Below, one piece after another: positions 37,101 through 49,600 of a DNA stretch of 64,000 bases. The position numbers and the translations under genes were made by a program. Below the pieces are notes generated by a model. That model saw only the letters and a list, made by a program, of their open reading frames with translations. It had not been told where the DNA came from and made no database searches. The stretch is from Balanoglossus misakiensis (lineage: Eukaryota > Hemichordata). The stretch spans positions 5,208,001-5,272,000 of the forward strand of contig CM082579.2 of assembly GCA_040954595.2 (NCBI GenBank). Reading direction: 5' to 3'. Numbering within the stretch: position 1 is the first letter of the stretch; every line of letters begins with the position of its first letter.

Positions 37101-40100
37101 TATCTAAACAAGTTGGTTCAGTAACCATGGCGCTCGTGACAATTTCTAATTACCCCATTCTGCCTGAATTTGCACTAAACACGCTTCCATGTGTTCTACT
37201 TGTTGTACATGCAGGGAACTAGGACACAATCACATACAGTTCTTAGAAGCAGGGATGTTTCCTGACAACTCCGCATTAAAAGTACTGTGAGTATGAATAC
37301 AGAAAGGCAGATTTCGAAGGATATGGATATATTTATCCCAAAACACAGATTTAAATGTGCATGGTGATTGATGCAATGATGATTTGAATAATTTCTATCG
37401 ACACATATGCGGTCATGCGTAAGAGATGTAATCGGTTGAATCTATGTACTCTCATACACCGAAAGATGAAACAGCTTATACATTGTAAGTCGATAAAGCC
37501 AACATTCTAAAATCGGCCATGCATTTTATGACTGACATGTCAAGTGTGGTGCGTTAATCTGCGGAATATACTACAGAAGCGATGGAATTTCAACAGGAAA
37601 AGCCACGAACGCAGCCTTTTCGATCCACCAACGGACGCTGTGTGGCTTAATGTTCAGTAGTTTCCTATGAGCATGCATGTCTCGTTCAGTTTTTCATTGC
37701 CACCTCATAAGAACCACCAATCTTGGCGTCCTTTTAATCGAGAACCGTAATGCGAATCCAATTTCAGGTTCATGGGAAATAATGCGATCGAGAGTGTCCA
37801 CGAAGACACCTTTGCAAACCTGAGCAGCCTTGAAGACTTGTAAGTGAGATGTTTCTCTCGTTTGTGCGCATTTCTATCGATATGCCAATTATCGGTGTCG
37901 GCGAACAGGTTCAATTTATTGCCGCGAAGAGTCGCATCTGGAATGCTGATCAATGATAGATGTAATACTCACAGCATCATCTGTATAACTAACGCAACCT
38001 TGAGATTTAAGGGAATCGGGAAATAAGAAGCGCGAGCTAATTCCGACGACGCACAATCTAGCAATGTCTTTTTCCCCCTTTCCCCACAAGTTTACGTGTC
38101 CCTACTACAGGGAGTAATTAAAGTGAATTGTTTGTGTAAACTGAATGGTTTGTGCCACTGTGTATAACTTTTAAAAGCAAAGTTGATCACCAGCAAAGAA
38201 TAAAAATAATGTTGGTAATGTGCGATCTTCCGTGAAGGAAGTTTAATAAATCTCACCGTTTACCTTTGCAACAAGCTCTCGTCCTCTGCGATTAGGAAAT
38301 TGTGATTTTCTCAACCGTGACCATCTTCAACGTGCTATCATTTATCTCCGCTTTCAGGGATTTAGCAGGGAATCTGATTTCGACAATTCCTCCCAAGACA
38401 TTCCATAACTTGATCAATCTGGCTAAGTTGTAAGTATCGGTATATCCCATCTGTGAAATTAATTTGTGAACGGGTTATTCGTGTGCGAAGTGCATGTAAT
38501 TGATGAAATAAAAAAATAATTACATTCATTTCATAGACAAAAATACAGCAATTAGAAGTTGATTGATGTTTCACAGTTCATTTCACTGGATGAAAATAAT
38601 TATCAAATTTCCGAAACGATTACAATTTCCGTTAAATATCTTGACAGGAATTTGAGCAATAACCGAAGGCTTCGCCGGTTGTCCCTTGACCTCTTTGGCA
38701 ACCTTCAGAATCTCAGGACACTGTAAGTAGGTTTTCCTAAACACTTCTCCGCTCCCTTGACATTGCATGCTTTTATGTGTATAGGCCCGAAACTGCGAGA
38801 GCTAACTATAATAATACGGGTGGCGAAAGGTTTTGCACACAAAACACTCACGGCAAAAACAATGTCCAGTGTTCCCGAGCGAATAACGACGAAACGGCAA
38901 ATTCCTGTGTCTGGAACGCAGCCACTCGCTTGATGGCGACTGTCGTTCGTAGACGGTCGGCGGTGAGTGGACGTCAGCGTAGGTAGGTAACCGAGGCTCG
39001 CAACCGGTGACTGGCAGGTATACAGCAGATGAACGCACGTCCAACCAACACGAACACGAACGGAAACATTGACGCTTTACCCCGGAGCAACACGCGGTGA
39101 CCAGTAGAACGTTGGTGGAGAAATGGAACCCCCAGGACCTGAAGCATCGACTTTTATATGTCCAGTTTCGCATCACGTCTGTTTCAATCGCGGTCCCATA
39201 AGCCGATTGGCGTAATCGATGTCAACCAACAGATGCAGCACTTGCAACATGCAAATATCCCGCTCAGTTACCTACTTGTAAACACCATGTGCCTGTAACT
39301 GCAACATGCAAATTCACTGAAACTGTCGTTAACCCAACAGAATTCAGAATCATTAATCGCTTGATGTTGTGTTTCACCAGAAACCTGGATGGAGTGAAGA
39401 TTATGAATATACATATAGACATGTTTAAGGACTTGCAACATTTGGAACATCTGTGAGTAAACAGGGGTTATTCATATTGGGGGAAATTATAAATATAATG
39501 GTACTTACTTGAAGTGGAACGTTTATTCGAATAATCAATGTGATATACTTTTAAGCAACATTTCAGTGGATATCGATCTGACTGTGGTTGGGTGGACAGT
39601 GATGGATATAAGAGAAATACAGGAGGGAGGAAGAGAGGGGAGGGGAGGGAGGGAGGGTCACATACATTGTCACTGTTTTATAAACAGGCATCTGAGGCGA
39701 TACAGTCGCCGGGAAGGAGTCGCTTACCGTTCTTTTTTTCTATGGGCCAGGTATTTCGCCAAGTTTTATTACTGCTCATACGCCATTCACGTCCGGGACT
39801 GTTACCCGAAATCGGACGGCATATCCTCTCTGGAAGACCTGCTGGCAAACAAGGTGCTGCGTTGCTTCATATGGATCGTCGCTGTCACTACTATCGTTTG
39901 CAACTTGGCCGTTATATTGGGGCGCGTGTGCGTCATGAAGGTCGAAAACAAGGTCCACTCGCTTCTGATAAAGAATCTGTGCGGTAAGGGAAAGGTTTGG
40001 AGAAGTTCGAACACAGACAGCGGTTAAATACAATGAAATAGGCCGGTCGTGGTGAAGTTAGCGTTGTGCTAAGGCGAAGGGGACAATTTTTCTGCCCGTC

Positions 40101-42821
40101 ATCACCTGAAAAAAATAACCGCCATTATTTTGGTAACTTAATTTAATTTAAAAATAAATAAATGTGTTATTCGTCACTTTAGACCAGAGGAGACCGACTG
40201 TGCGAAAAAAGCACACGTAGAATATTATCTCAGCTTTTTAGTCGAAGTCAGATATGACAGAGGCTTGTCATGGCAACAAGCTGCGAAGCAGTCTTATGCA
40301 AATAATGGGTGATGAGCTTACTGTATGTAGTGTGGCGTGGAATTGAGAAGGATTCAATGTCTTTGAACATAGGCCGGTTCATTAAAACTTTCAAATGGCC
40401 TGTCTTGTGTCTTATGCAAATGTATTACATGTGTATCTTCCGAGTTGTGCGGATTGCCCCGAGGTATTACAGTAAAGTACACACTGGAGTTCACAGAATA
40501 CCTTTGCAAAGACGGAATGTGTATATAATTGTTGTGTAAATCCAGCAACGAAACATTAAAATGTCGTGGTGCATTAAACAAACGCACGCCATACGGACTT
40601 GCGAAGACAACGAAATGCTTTCTAATGAAGGGTGTGCGTATATATCGCATGATACGCCTGCTGTATAATTCATTGGGTTTTGTTCAATGTGGATTCTTTC
40701 AATGGTGACACAATCTACAGATAAGGTTCTTAAAGATTCCTTGAAATCAATTTCTCTCTTGAAGAGAGTGGATTTCATGGGCTGATCTTATATCGCGGAG
40801 GTGAGCGCTCCGTTCAGGCGAAAACACAATCAATTCCTTAAGAAAGGTGTCGACGCTGTTATGGTTTCGTGGTTTACTGAACATGCAGAGAAATTGTGTT
40901 TGTACTGAAGTCGTACACACAGTCCTGGCTGCATCCCCGAAGACACGGATGTGCAATTAAACACCTAAATGGGTTTGGTTCAGATACTGTAACGAGAATA
41001 CCCACGAGGCTTACCTCAAAACCGCCATAATTGAACAGTTGCTTACATGTATCAATGACAACTCCGGCTTTTGCTCGGCTAATTGTGACCGGTAGACCCA
41101 CTCCTCTATATAAAGTTAGTTTTGTTTTTAAAAATCAACACCGTGCTGTCAACGAGAAGAGAAACAGCCAACATTTTAGCACTTCGGTTTTCATGGGAAA
41201 TTCTGTCACAAACTTTACTATCACTATGTGTTTTATCACTACCTTCAGGTGCGGATCTACTGATGGGAGTCTATCTGCTAATTATCGGCTCCCACGACTT
41301 GATGTACCGTGACCACTACTACCTATACTCGCACAAGTGGATGACCAGCTGGACCTGCAGCCTCTCCGGGTTTCTGGCCGTCTTCTCCTCCGAGACGTCG
41401 CTGTTGGTTCTGACGGTCATCTCTGTGCAGCGCTTTCTCTGTATCGTGTTCCACACCCGCATGATCCACTTCAAGTACAGCTACGGCGTCGTGTCGATCG
41501 CCGTCGCCTGGATCACCGCCGCCGCCCTGGCCGCTTTCCCCTTCTCCGTGCCGCCGCTGAAGCACTTCTACGGCAAAAATGGCGCCTGTTTCCCGCTCCT
41601 CAATCCCAACGAGCCGTTCGAGGCGGGATGGCAGTACTCGGTTGTCATGTTTCTGGGGCTCAACGCGGTTTGTTTTCTGCTGATATTTGGTTCCTACGTC
41701 GGTAAGTTATAAAAAAAACTTCGAATATTTGAACTCAGGCAACTTGCAGTTGAAATGCTACGGCAGTAGGTTAGTTGCTAATCACAGACTTTTTTTTCAG
41801 GCATGTTTTACAGCATACGGGAAACCAGGAATGCCGCCCTGAAGGACGTGAACCTGAGACGCAAAGGGGACATGAATTTCGCCCGGCGTTTCGTCTTCAT
41901 AGTGGTCAGCAATGCTCTGTGTCTGGTGCCTATCATGCTAATAACGGTGTTGATCTTCACAGAGGTACACGTTCCGGGTTAGTAACAGCCAAATTGATTT
42001 TTCCCTCTTTATGTTAAAAAAAAATTAAAAGACATCTGAATGTTAACATCAGGTTGTTGGTCGTTTGATGCCCAAGAAAATCTCAACACTAAAACATCAA
42101 AATTTGGGATTTCTACAAAGAAAGGTTCAGAATATATCCCTTGTTTGTTCGACACTGAAAAAAGTTAAAACAGAACTTTTATTGCTGTGGTTCATTTGTA
42201 TTTTTACTAGGTCAAGTGTACGCTTGGACGACGGTTTTTGTCGTTCCGATTAACAGTGCCAGCGACCCACTGCTTTATACCTTGACGACGTTGCCATGCA
42301 AACAGGGATGCTTGGGAATTGTTAACAGAAGACTGAAGCGCAAGAAAGCGTGTGGTACACGCAAAATGCTCGTCAGTAAGTTTCCTTATATCGTTTCTGT
42401 CATAAGATATCTCCCATTGAAATACCTAATCCTATTCGTTACACAGCGCAGTCAGTGGCAGAATTGGGCCAGGGAACCATGCCCTGTTTATGATCTTTTT
42501 CTGTTATCAAGTGGGGTAGGGCGGACACTGGCACGTGTGTTAGAAATGGTTAACTATTTATCGTATTCATAAGGCCAAGCAGTGTGTTTCACCGTAGCTG
42601 TCTCGGGAATTCAGTCCTATTGTATGCCGGTGTCATAATCACGTTGAATCTCGTTCTCCACACACACAGGCAGTCTCACGACCTCTCGTGGTTCGCGGGA
42701 TTCGTCGACGGCAACGCGCATGACCAGCTCAGGGTCCATCGCCAGCCCATCACAGGAGACCAGGCCCGACATTGACATGGACACTGTCCAACCCCTAACA
42801 CCAATTACGACAGACGTTTAA
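28124..42821 (+). CDS. Relaxin-family-receptor-like GPCR (LDLa + LRR + 7TM, LGR type C)
   Basis: Nineteen exons, 766 residues: 28124-28160, 34241-34390, 34656-34751, 35091-35199, 35373-35444, 35574-35645, 36339-36410, 36608-36679, 36820-36897, 37215-37286, 37768-37839, 38358-38429, 38648-38722, 39381-39452, 39751-39983, 41249-41701, 41801-41977, 42211-42375 and 42670-42821. Exon 1 gives a signal peptide (MLFAITLFMVLSG). The LDLa module has six Cys from Cys25 to about Cys62, with CDDKEDCVNGFDE. LRRNT (CECTKTSVSC) and ten LRRs follow, one per exon. The 7TM part starts after YYCSYAIHVRDC and DGISSLEDLLANKVLR, then HSLLIKNLCGADLLMGVYLL. The usual E-R at the end of TM3 is Gln512-Arg (SVQRF). TM7 has NSASDPLLYTLTT. 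The tail is Ser/Thr-rich and ends PLTPITTDV. The RXFP1/2-type order LDLa-LRR-7TM is clear; which relaxin/insulin-like ligand it binds is not. The last exon was set by phase: entering in the other frame breaks the reading frame. Confidence 0.93.
28161..34240. other. 6-kb first intron of the relaxin-type receptor
   Basis: No exon of a known family is seen. A Cys-rich open frame lies at 32783-33085 and a 107-codon frame at 31492-31815; neither is supported as a gene. Intron 1 is by far the longest in this gene and is a natural place for enhancers. Confidence 0.55.
39637..39657 (+). repeat. G-rich run with G-quadruplex potential
   Basis: GGGG A GGGG A GGG A GGG A GGG: five runs of three or more G with single-A loops, in the intron 93 bases before the first transmembrane exon of the relaxin-type receptor. 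Confidence 0.7.
39984..41248. other. 1.3-kb intron inside the 7TM region
   Basis: Separates the TM1 exon from the TM2-TM5 exon. I see no coding or repeat feature in it. Confidence 0.5.
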
Positions 42822-45800
42822 TACATATCAGACGAATTGCCAGATGGGAATAAGATTTTCAGGATACCAAATCATTTTTATCTTTTATCGAGTCACTTAT
42901 TACCACATACAGAAACGGGTACGTGTCCACGAGTGGACTAAAAAGTTTGTTACAATAAATTAGACAAAATTTGTATATTCAGTCAGAGGAAAAAAAACTC
43001 AATTTTTTATACTCGCTGAAGCATTGCATACCATATGTAAAGATACAGTTTTATGGATACAAGGTATTAGTCGTCTGTATCCAGAATTTCGATTTTGTCA
43101 ATGAACTGTTTTAATATTGTCATTAGAAAGATTTTGAACGATGTTTCTATGCTATTATATTTTGATTCGAAAAACACGTTTCGTTGCCACTTATCAGATA
43201 TCACACTTTTATGTACAGTTGATAAGTATTCATTTATTTACTTGTTTGTGTAAGGCGAGACGTTGTAACCACTGTGTAGCTTATGGGATAAATTTAAATG
43301 TACATTTACACCATATTAAGGCTTTGCAATACATATTCATGCTGCCCACCAAGTTAAATTTATGGCCGAGAAAAGAATTGAAGACACTGACAGGATCGCG
43401 CTACCCTCACGAAAGTTAAAACTTTGCCTATTGTGGCTAAGTTAGAGGCAGTGACAGTATGGTTTTGTGTAATGTAATGGGCAATAACGACCTTTTTTCA
43501 ATGGGTCCAGAGATTGTGCCATTTGGGCGACTATTGAAGACCAATAAAGTAGTAAACATGCAGCTTACCAATGATTGCTTCTTTGATTTAAAAAAAACAA
43601 ACAATAATATTTCCACAAAGTGGTTTAATTTGGATCGTATGGTTCAGTGTCACTGTTCTAGGAAAGCCAGGGAACTCTGCTGCATGAATTATTTACAGTG
43701 CGAGAGGGTGGACTAACAAATTTACAAATCAGTTGGTGCAAGACCCCCATCAAATTATCAATTCTTCATTTGAATGGGGTTGTTTCATATCACGGACGGA
43801 AGAAAGACTTATCATCTGCGAGTCAGTTTAAAAATTACTATAGACATTTCACTTTCTCTTTATACAGAAATAGTAGTCGGTTATGATTTGTACATTAAAT
43901 ATTTTGCTAGACAAAATGGACGGAAATGTTGACAATAATCGTGGTAATTACATTATCATGAGGAGAAAACCTCAGTGTATATTGTGTTCACAGGGTATGT
44001 GCTACGTGCACTGCACTAGATATATGTGTGTTCTAAGCCAACTGACAATATATAATCAATCAGACATGAAGTAAATGTGTTTTGGAAAAAAAATATTTTG
44101 TAAAACTCTAATCAGGTCCGGGCTTCTCAAAATTAACAACTGTCCACTAAACGTGAAAATATGTTTCCCTGTAAATGTGAAAGTTGGCAATATCGAAAAA
44201 ACAACAATTGTAGAAGGGAAATTGTGATAATATCGACAGTAGTCACATCCTGGCCTGGCGCTAAGCGCCTTGGTTGTCGAATATCTTTACACTATAGTTT
44301 ACAATATATCTTGTTGTAGAGTCACCACTCTTCACATTCAAAGTCGGTACGAATATAATTGATCGAGATTGTGCGAGTAACCCAGGTATGCTGCTTGCCC
44401 AGTTGTCAAGTTCCGCTTCAGCTGAACTTACTATAGATCACTCCTGCCTGGACTGTTAGACGGTGAAGATTTTCATTGTGTTCCAAAATATATATTTCTT
44501 GACTGTGTACAATATGTATGGACACAGCGACCGAATTGTGCAGTTGAAAGAAGTAACTAGATTTGGTGACGTTCGAGAAACTGTGCTTGCCACTACAGCG
44601 CAGGCTCGGACGACCCACGTGACACCAAAGACCCTTATTAGGGCACCGTCGTTTCAAAGAATGCATCACCACGGTTCATCGCATGGACGGTTGAGTGTCA
44701 GCTGGTCCTTAGACGACCCATGCGTCGTATATTCCGGTTTTCTTTTTTTCATACCCACTGAAGGCTGTATTAGAAGAAAAACGTGCGATTTATAAATACC
44801 ATACCACAACTGGGTGAGATGAAACAGAAATATTTTGATGCTCAGTGTTTCGCTGTGCGTATAAGAAAGCATATGCTCTGAAGCCGAGGGACTACTCGAA
44901 ATGAAAAATGTTGTCATTTCCCACATGTTACATTTATCGTACATCGATTAATTAAAAAAATAGGTAGAAAATAAGACGTTCCCTCCCTACCTTTTTCTAT
45001 AATATGGTAATACGACATAAAGAGAATTTATTGCGCGCTCGAAACTTCGGATTATTCTATCAAAGTGCATGGAACTTTCGTTTCGACGTTTTTAAACTAA
45101 TTTACAACGTATTATACGCCAACGGCACCTTTTAATCTACATGATGTCGTTGGTATAACTGCTGATATTACCGTCGATGGAGTTTTTATCTCTGTCATTA
45201 CGTGTATGCGAAATCTCGATAACATTTCGTATAAGCTCATTATTCAATAAGATAATACTTAACGACTCATTTCGGGTGCAGTGCGGTTCCATTTTTGTAT
45301 AGCATTACATGAGACTCTCTTTTTTAATGTCACAGATAATAATATCCTCCAATACATCTGTCGTATGCACGAATGCTTATAGGCTCAATTTTTCTTCGAC
45401 ATTTCCGTGAGGCTTGTGAAAGATCTCTAATTGCGTATATAGTTAATTGTACAGTATAGTTAGGCAGTCAATTTTTCTATCCGGTATCACTTAGGATCAC
45501 CAATCGGAGACACGCTGTGATAATAGGGATACTAATTCGAAGAGCGTTTGTGGGCATCTTGCTTCAGATTTAATGTTCATTACGGAAGTACTCTAACTGT
45601 GGGCCTGCGGCCTTTCTGTCAAAATTTCTCATCACCTGAAAACGCGTTTGGTTCAACTCCAGTTTCTGGATGTGTTGAAAAACCAAATGATGCATGGACA
45701 GTTCTTTACGTTTTACACCGTAAAACAAGAAACCAGGGTTGAAACGACCAAAAACGAAAGCACCGAGTACTGTAGCTACCGACCCAGTAAACATCAAACT

Positions 45801-46633
45801 GACAGACTGACGCGGTTCCGTTCTTCTTGACCCGGTGACATGTCTTTTATCAGTACGCTGGATAAGTGCATTTTTTTGCTGACGTGGGAAACCCGCAACA
45901 ATGATGTCAGAAACGGTTTTACTCCAAACCCCTTATATACACGCCAGATCCATATTGTAATATTCCTTCAGGAGCTCTTGAAGTTGACATGTCTTTCAAC
46001 CACGTGTACTGGTGGTGGTTGTTCCAGAACACAAATCACCAAAGGAGAGCACTTCATCTGATAATGCTACGAGAACGGCGGTAGCATCATTATATGCTTC
46101 CTTTCTCAAAAGAAATGTTTTAAGTATACCAGAATGCTTTTAAGTAGATGACTCGGAGATCAGCGAGTCACCCCGCGCCATTAATCTTTCCCACTTCTAA
46201 ATTTTCCGCTGACTCCACGATTGGTATATCGTACCTCCCCTGTGTGCATTAGGCATCCAGTACACCATTGCTAACAGAGTGTTAAATGTGTGCTGTCGAA
46301 TCGGTTAGTTATTTTTTCACGATTATATGCCACAACTGAGCCTAAATACCGCTTACATCATGCGTACACAATCAATGCAATGGCGGACAGGGTACTGAAA
46401 AGAAATGCGTTTTCTATCCCACCGCAATGACATATTAGACTTGAAGAGTTTCTAGTATGGACAGAAATAACCGGGGTGCTATTTTTCACGCAAGGTGAGG
46501 TGATTGTCACCGTTTTCGTGCAATAGCTTGTAGGAGGGTCACAGTATATTTGGTAGATCCAGATTCTGAAAAACGCCAGCCCTCTCCCTCAGTTAATTCT
46601 GTCCAGACCCTGGGGTTAGCTTTGTATCTGGCC
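42822..46633. other. Tail-to-tail intergenic region between two GPCR genes
   Basis: 3.8 kb, AT-rich. An AATAAA at 42955-42960 is a fitting polyadenylation signal for the relaxin-type receptor. The short open frames here resemble nothing I know. The 3' UTR of the adhesion GPCR should enter from the right side. Confidence 0.55.
42955..42960 (+). terminator. Likely polyadenylation signal of the relaxin-type receptor
   Basis: AATAAA 134 bases after the stop codon at 42819-42821. Confidence 0.55.
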
Positions 46634-49600
46634 CTACAAAAGCGTGGAAACTTTAGAATTCTTATGTGTACCTATTACCTCGCTTGGGTACACAGTGAGT
46701 GATTTCCTCGGCAGAGTGTCGGTAGCCGGGTGGCTGACAGTCGCCACCTTCTTGGGTTGGTCCACTTCCTCCGCGTCCAGCATCTTCACGTCGTTGATGA
46801 CGTCTTCAAGTTGAAGCGTCTGCTCCGAAGACATTCTGGTCACACGCGTCGATTTTGTGGTAAAACTGCGGGCGTAGCGGGAACCATTCTGACAAAGGGT
46901 GGAAAAGTTAGCAAAGATTAAGTCTGGAAATCTCAGAAGTCGAAAGAAGAAACAAAATGCGAGAATAACATTTTCTCTTTCTCAATTAGTAATTATTCGA
47001 TTTTCATACACACAACTCAAGTGGTGCACCGTGTACGGGGACAGCTGACAAGCCAAGGAAGCGATACGAAGACCATGGCATCGCGACAGCCACAAGTGAT
47101 GGATTTCTTGTAACTAGGTGTGCGCTATGAGATGAACCAAGGGGGCAAAAATTAACCTACTCCGTCGGACCTTCTACATTGTGCAATACCCACGGCACGT
47201 CTTCAACCGGAACACCTGCGGTTTCCTCGCAAGAGAATCGGGGTCAACGGAACTTCCGTATCCCCAAACGATGATTCAATTAATTGAATGTCTAGCCAAG
47301 TGAAACTAAATGATCGTTTGGGGGTTTAAAACGAAACAAAAGGTCTAATTTTTTACCTTGCTCACCGTTGCTAGAGTGGAATGAACGAATTGTCCTCTTT
47401 CAGCTTCGAACTTCTCCTTTTTCCGCCGCAACGCTGCCCGAACCTAGTTGCAAACGTTAGAGAAAGTTAACGACGCCTAACAACAAATGTCTTCCTCTTT
47501 ATATAAATATTCCCCACATCGTTTTTTATTCATCTTTCACTTGGGACTCTCTCTCAAAAAATTATATTCATTACTTGTTTCTCGGAAAGAGTTGACGTAC
47601 CTCTGAATTATACACAACGTGGAACAGGAATATAAACAGCCCCTGAAAAATGAGATAACAAATTGATTAGAGTGAGAAATTAACCATTTATATTAAAATT
47701 AATTTATTCATTTAGCTGTGGGCAGCGAAATCCGCTTTAACTGGTATATCGCGGACAATATCATTTTGTTGACATGGAATATATCTTAAATCTGAGATTT
47801 TTTTGACATTTGGACTGCTGGCTACATTAAAATTGGACAAGCGGAAATATCATTGCCACTCATCACAAAGGCGCCAATTTCCTTAGATTGTGTGCTAAAA
47901 ACGTTTAACAGCTGGCCGCCTCAATTAGCGCTCCAGTACGCTACTTGTACGTTACGTCACAGCGGTTTAGTTACCAGGGCAACTTCCCCGCTACCGCCCC
48001 TTTAATTGAAAAGCCATTAAATCGGAAGAGAACGTGGGAGTATACGGCAAACCTGGAGGGAGTTGAGAACAGCGAAGATGTACAGGAACACGATGGTTTC
48101 ATCGCCGGTGGCAAACAAGCCGAAACACCAGGTGATGCCCAGCAGAGGGAGCAGTAATAGGGAACTCTTGACACCGGCCCTATTAATGGGAAATAAAGAG
48201 ATATAGATTGGACGGGGTTGTCATGTCGACAGTTTCACATGTCAGTTCGCTTGTTACACAGTACCCAGACCGACGAACCTGCGAGTGAACACACACTCTG
48301 TACTTCATTCAATAGCACAATTTGGCAAAGCGTATACATGTTGATCAGAATCTCAAAATCTTTCCGACTTTTGTCAGATATTCAAGTTTTGCTCTCATCA
48401 TTAGAACGAGCTGACTGTTTCCATTGTAATTTCTGCCGTACGTATATACAAGAACGACAAGAAATTACATCTGCATTTTTACTTACTTGACATGATCGTT
48501 TTGTTTATGGCCGCTATTCTGCGAGGCGGACACCACAACTCTGACAACCAATATGAGCACCAACAAATTTGCCTGTCGGACAAAAGGGGTATTACATCAT
48601 TGTATCGATTGGTCCTATATTCTTGATTTACTCCATACAATGGTATTGCCTGCCATCCGTTCATCCGTCTGTCTGTCTCTGCTATAGCTGTCTATCTTTC
48701 TGCCCGTTAAGGTTGTTAACATAACCTTTTCCAAACACACAGCGCATTCAGTTACAACAAGCAACATGATTACCCGCAAATTGCCCTCGCTCACAGCAAG
48801 CTTGCATGCATGCACGACGCAAATATGCTTCCTTTGTCTTGAATGAACCAGGTGACATTTTCAGATTTGATTCTTACTGCGTCAAGACATGTAGCAGATG
48901 TTACTACTTTGCATATACTTCTTGGGGTTATTCAGACGTAATTATCCTGTCATTGATAAACGTGTCTGGTTCGTTTGATAAGTGAGTAACTGGTCGACAT
49001 GGCGTCCATACTTCCCGAGGTCACGGAAACAACATCATTAAATTTTAAATAGCACTTTTATGTACCAGAACTCTGTGCCATATTACCCTTTTTGAAGGAA
49101 AATCAATGTTGTTTGAATTGAAACATTTGGGTTGTTCCTTCGCATAATAATTTTTTGGGGGAAGGGTGCAAAAACTCACCGCCATTATCAGGATTGCTGG
49201 CCCGACAAATGCCCAAATGACGCCATCTTCCACAGACAACCAGCAGCTGTGGGATCAGAGAGATAAACATGTCATTTCATTTTCTGCATCAGGCAATCTT
49301 ATCTGTGACGAAACTTTATTGCAAGACGTGTACAGGGAAAAATTGACGACTCTCTCAATAGATATAACTACAGCTTCTCGTTTGAATGTGCTGGGCGTTT
49401 AAAGGGTGAGTGTCGTCCCTTCTGCGCCTGCGGGTATGGGTCTCATATACGACAAAGTTGCCACAGGTTAACATAGGCACAAAGTGTAATTGTTACAATG
49501 TACATCACTGATAACAATATGGATGCTACTTTGTATTACACTCTACATCATGATAATTGGCAAACAATATGTCGACGTGGAGCAATGTCAGGAATTATGG

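Noticed and set aside
38802-39176. 124-codon minus-strand frame in a receptor intron
   Set aside because: The composition looks random; no domain or signal peptide is supported.
41323-41705. Open frames of 80 and 122 codons in other frames of the TM2-TM5 exon
   Set aside because: They are shadows in GC-rich coding sequence. The in-phase frame is the conserved 7TM sequence.
42670-42775. Last receptor exon read as RQSHDLSWF to a stop at 42775
   Set aside because: The upstream exon ends with one base of a codon, so this frame is out of phase. The correct frame gives a Ser/Thr-rich tail ending at 42821.
48657-48681. Possible transposon end (TCTG-rich run)
   Set aside because: It is only a short tetranucleotide repeat; no inverted termini or target-site duplication was found.
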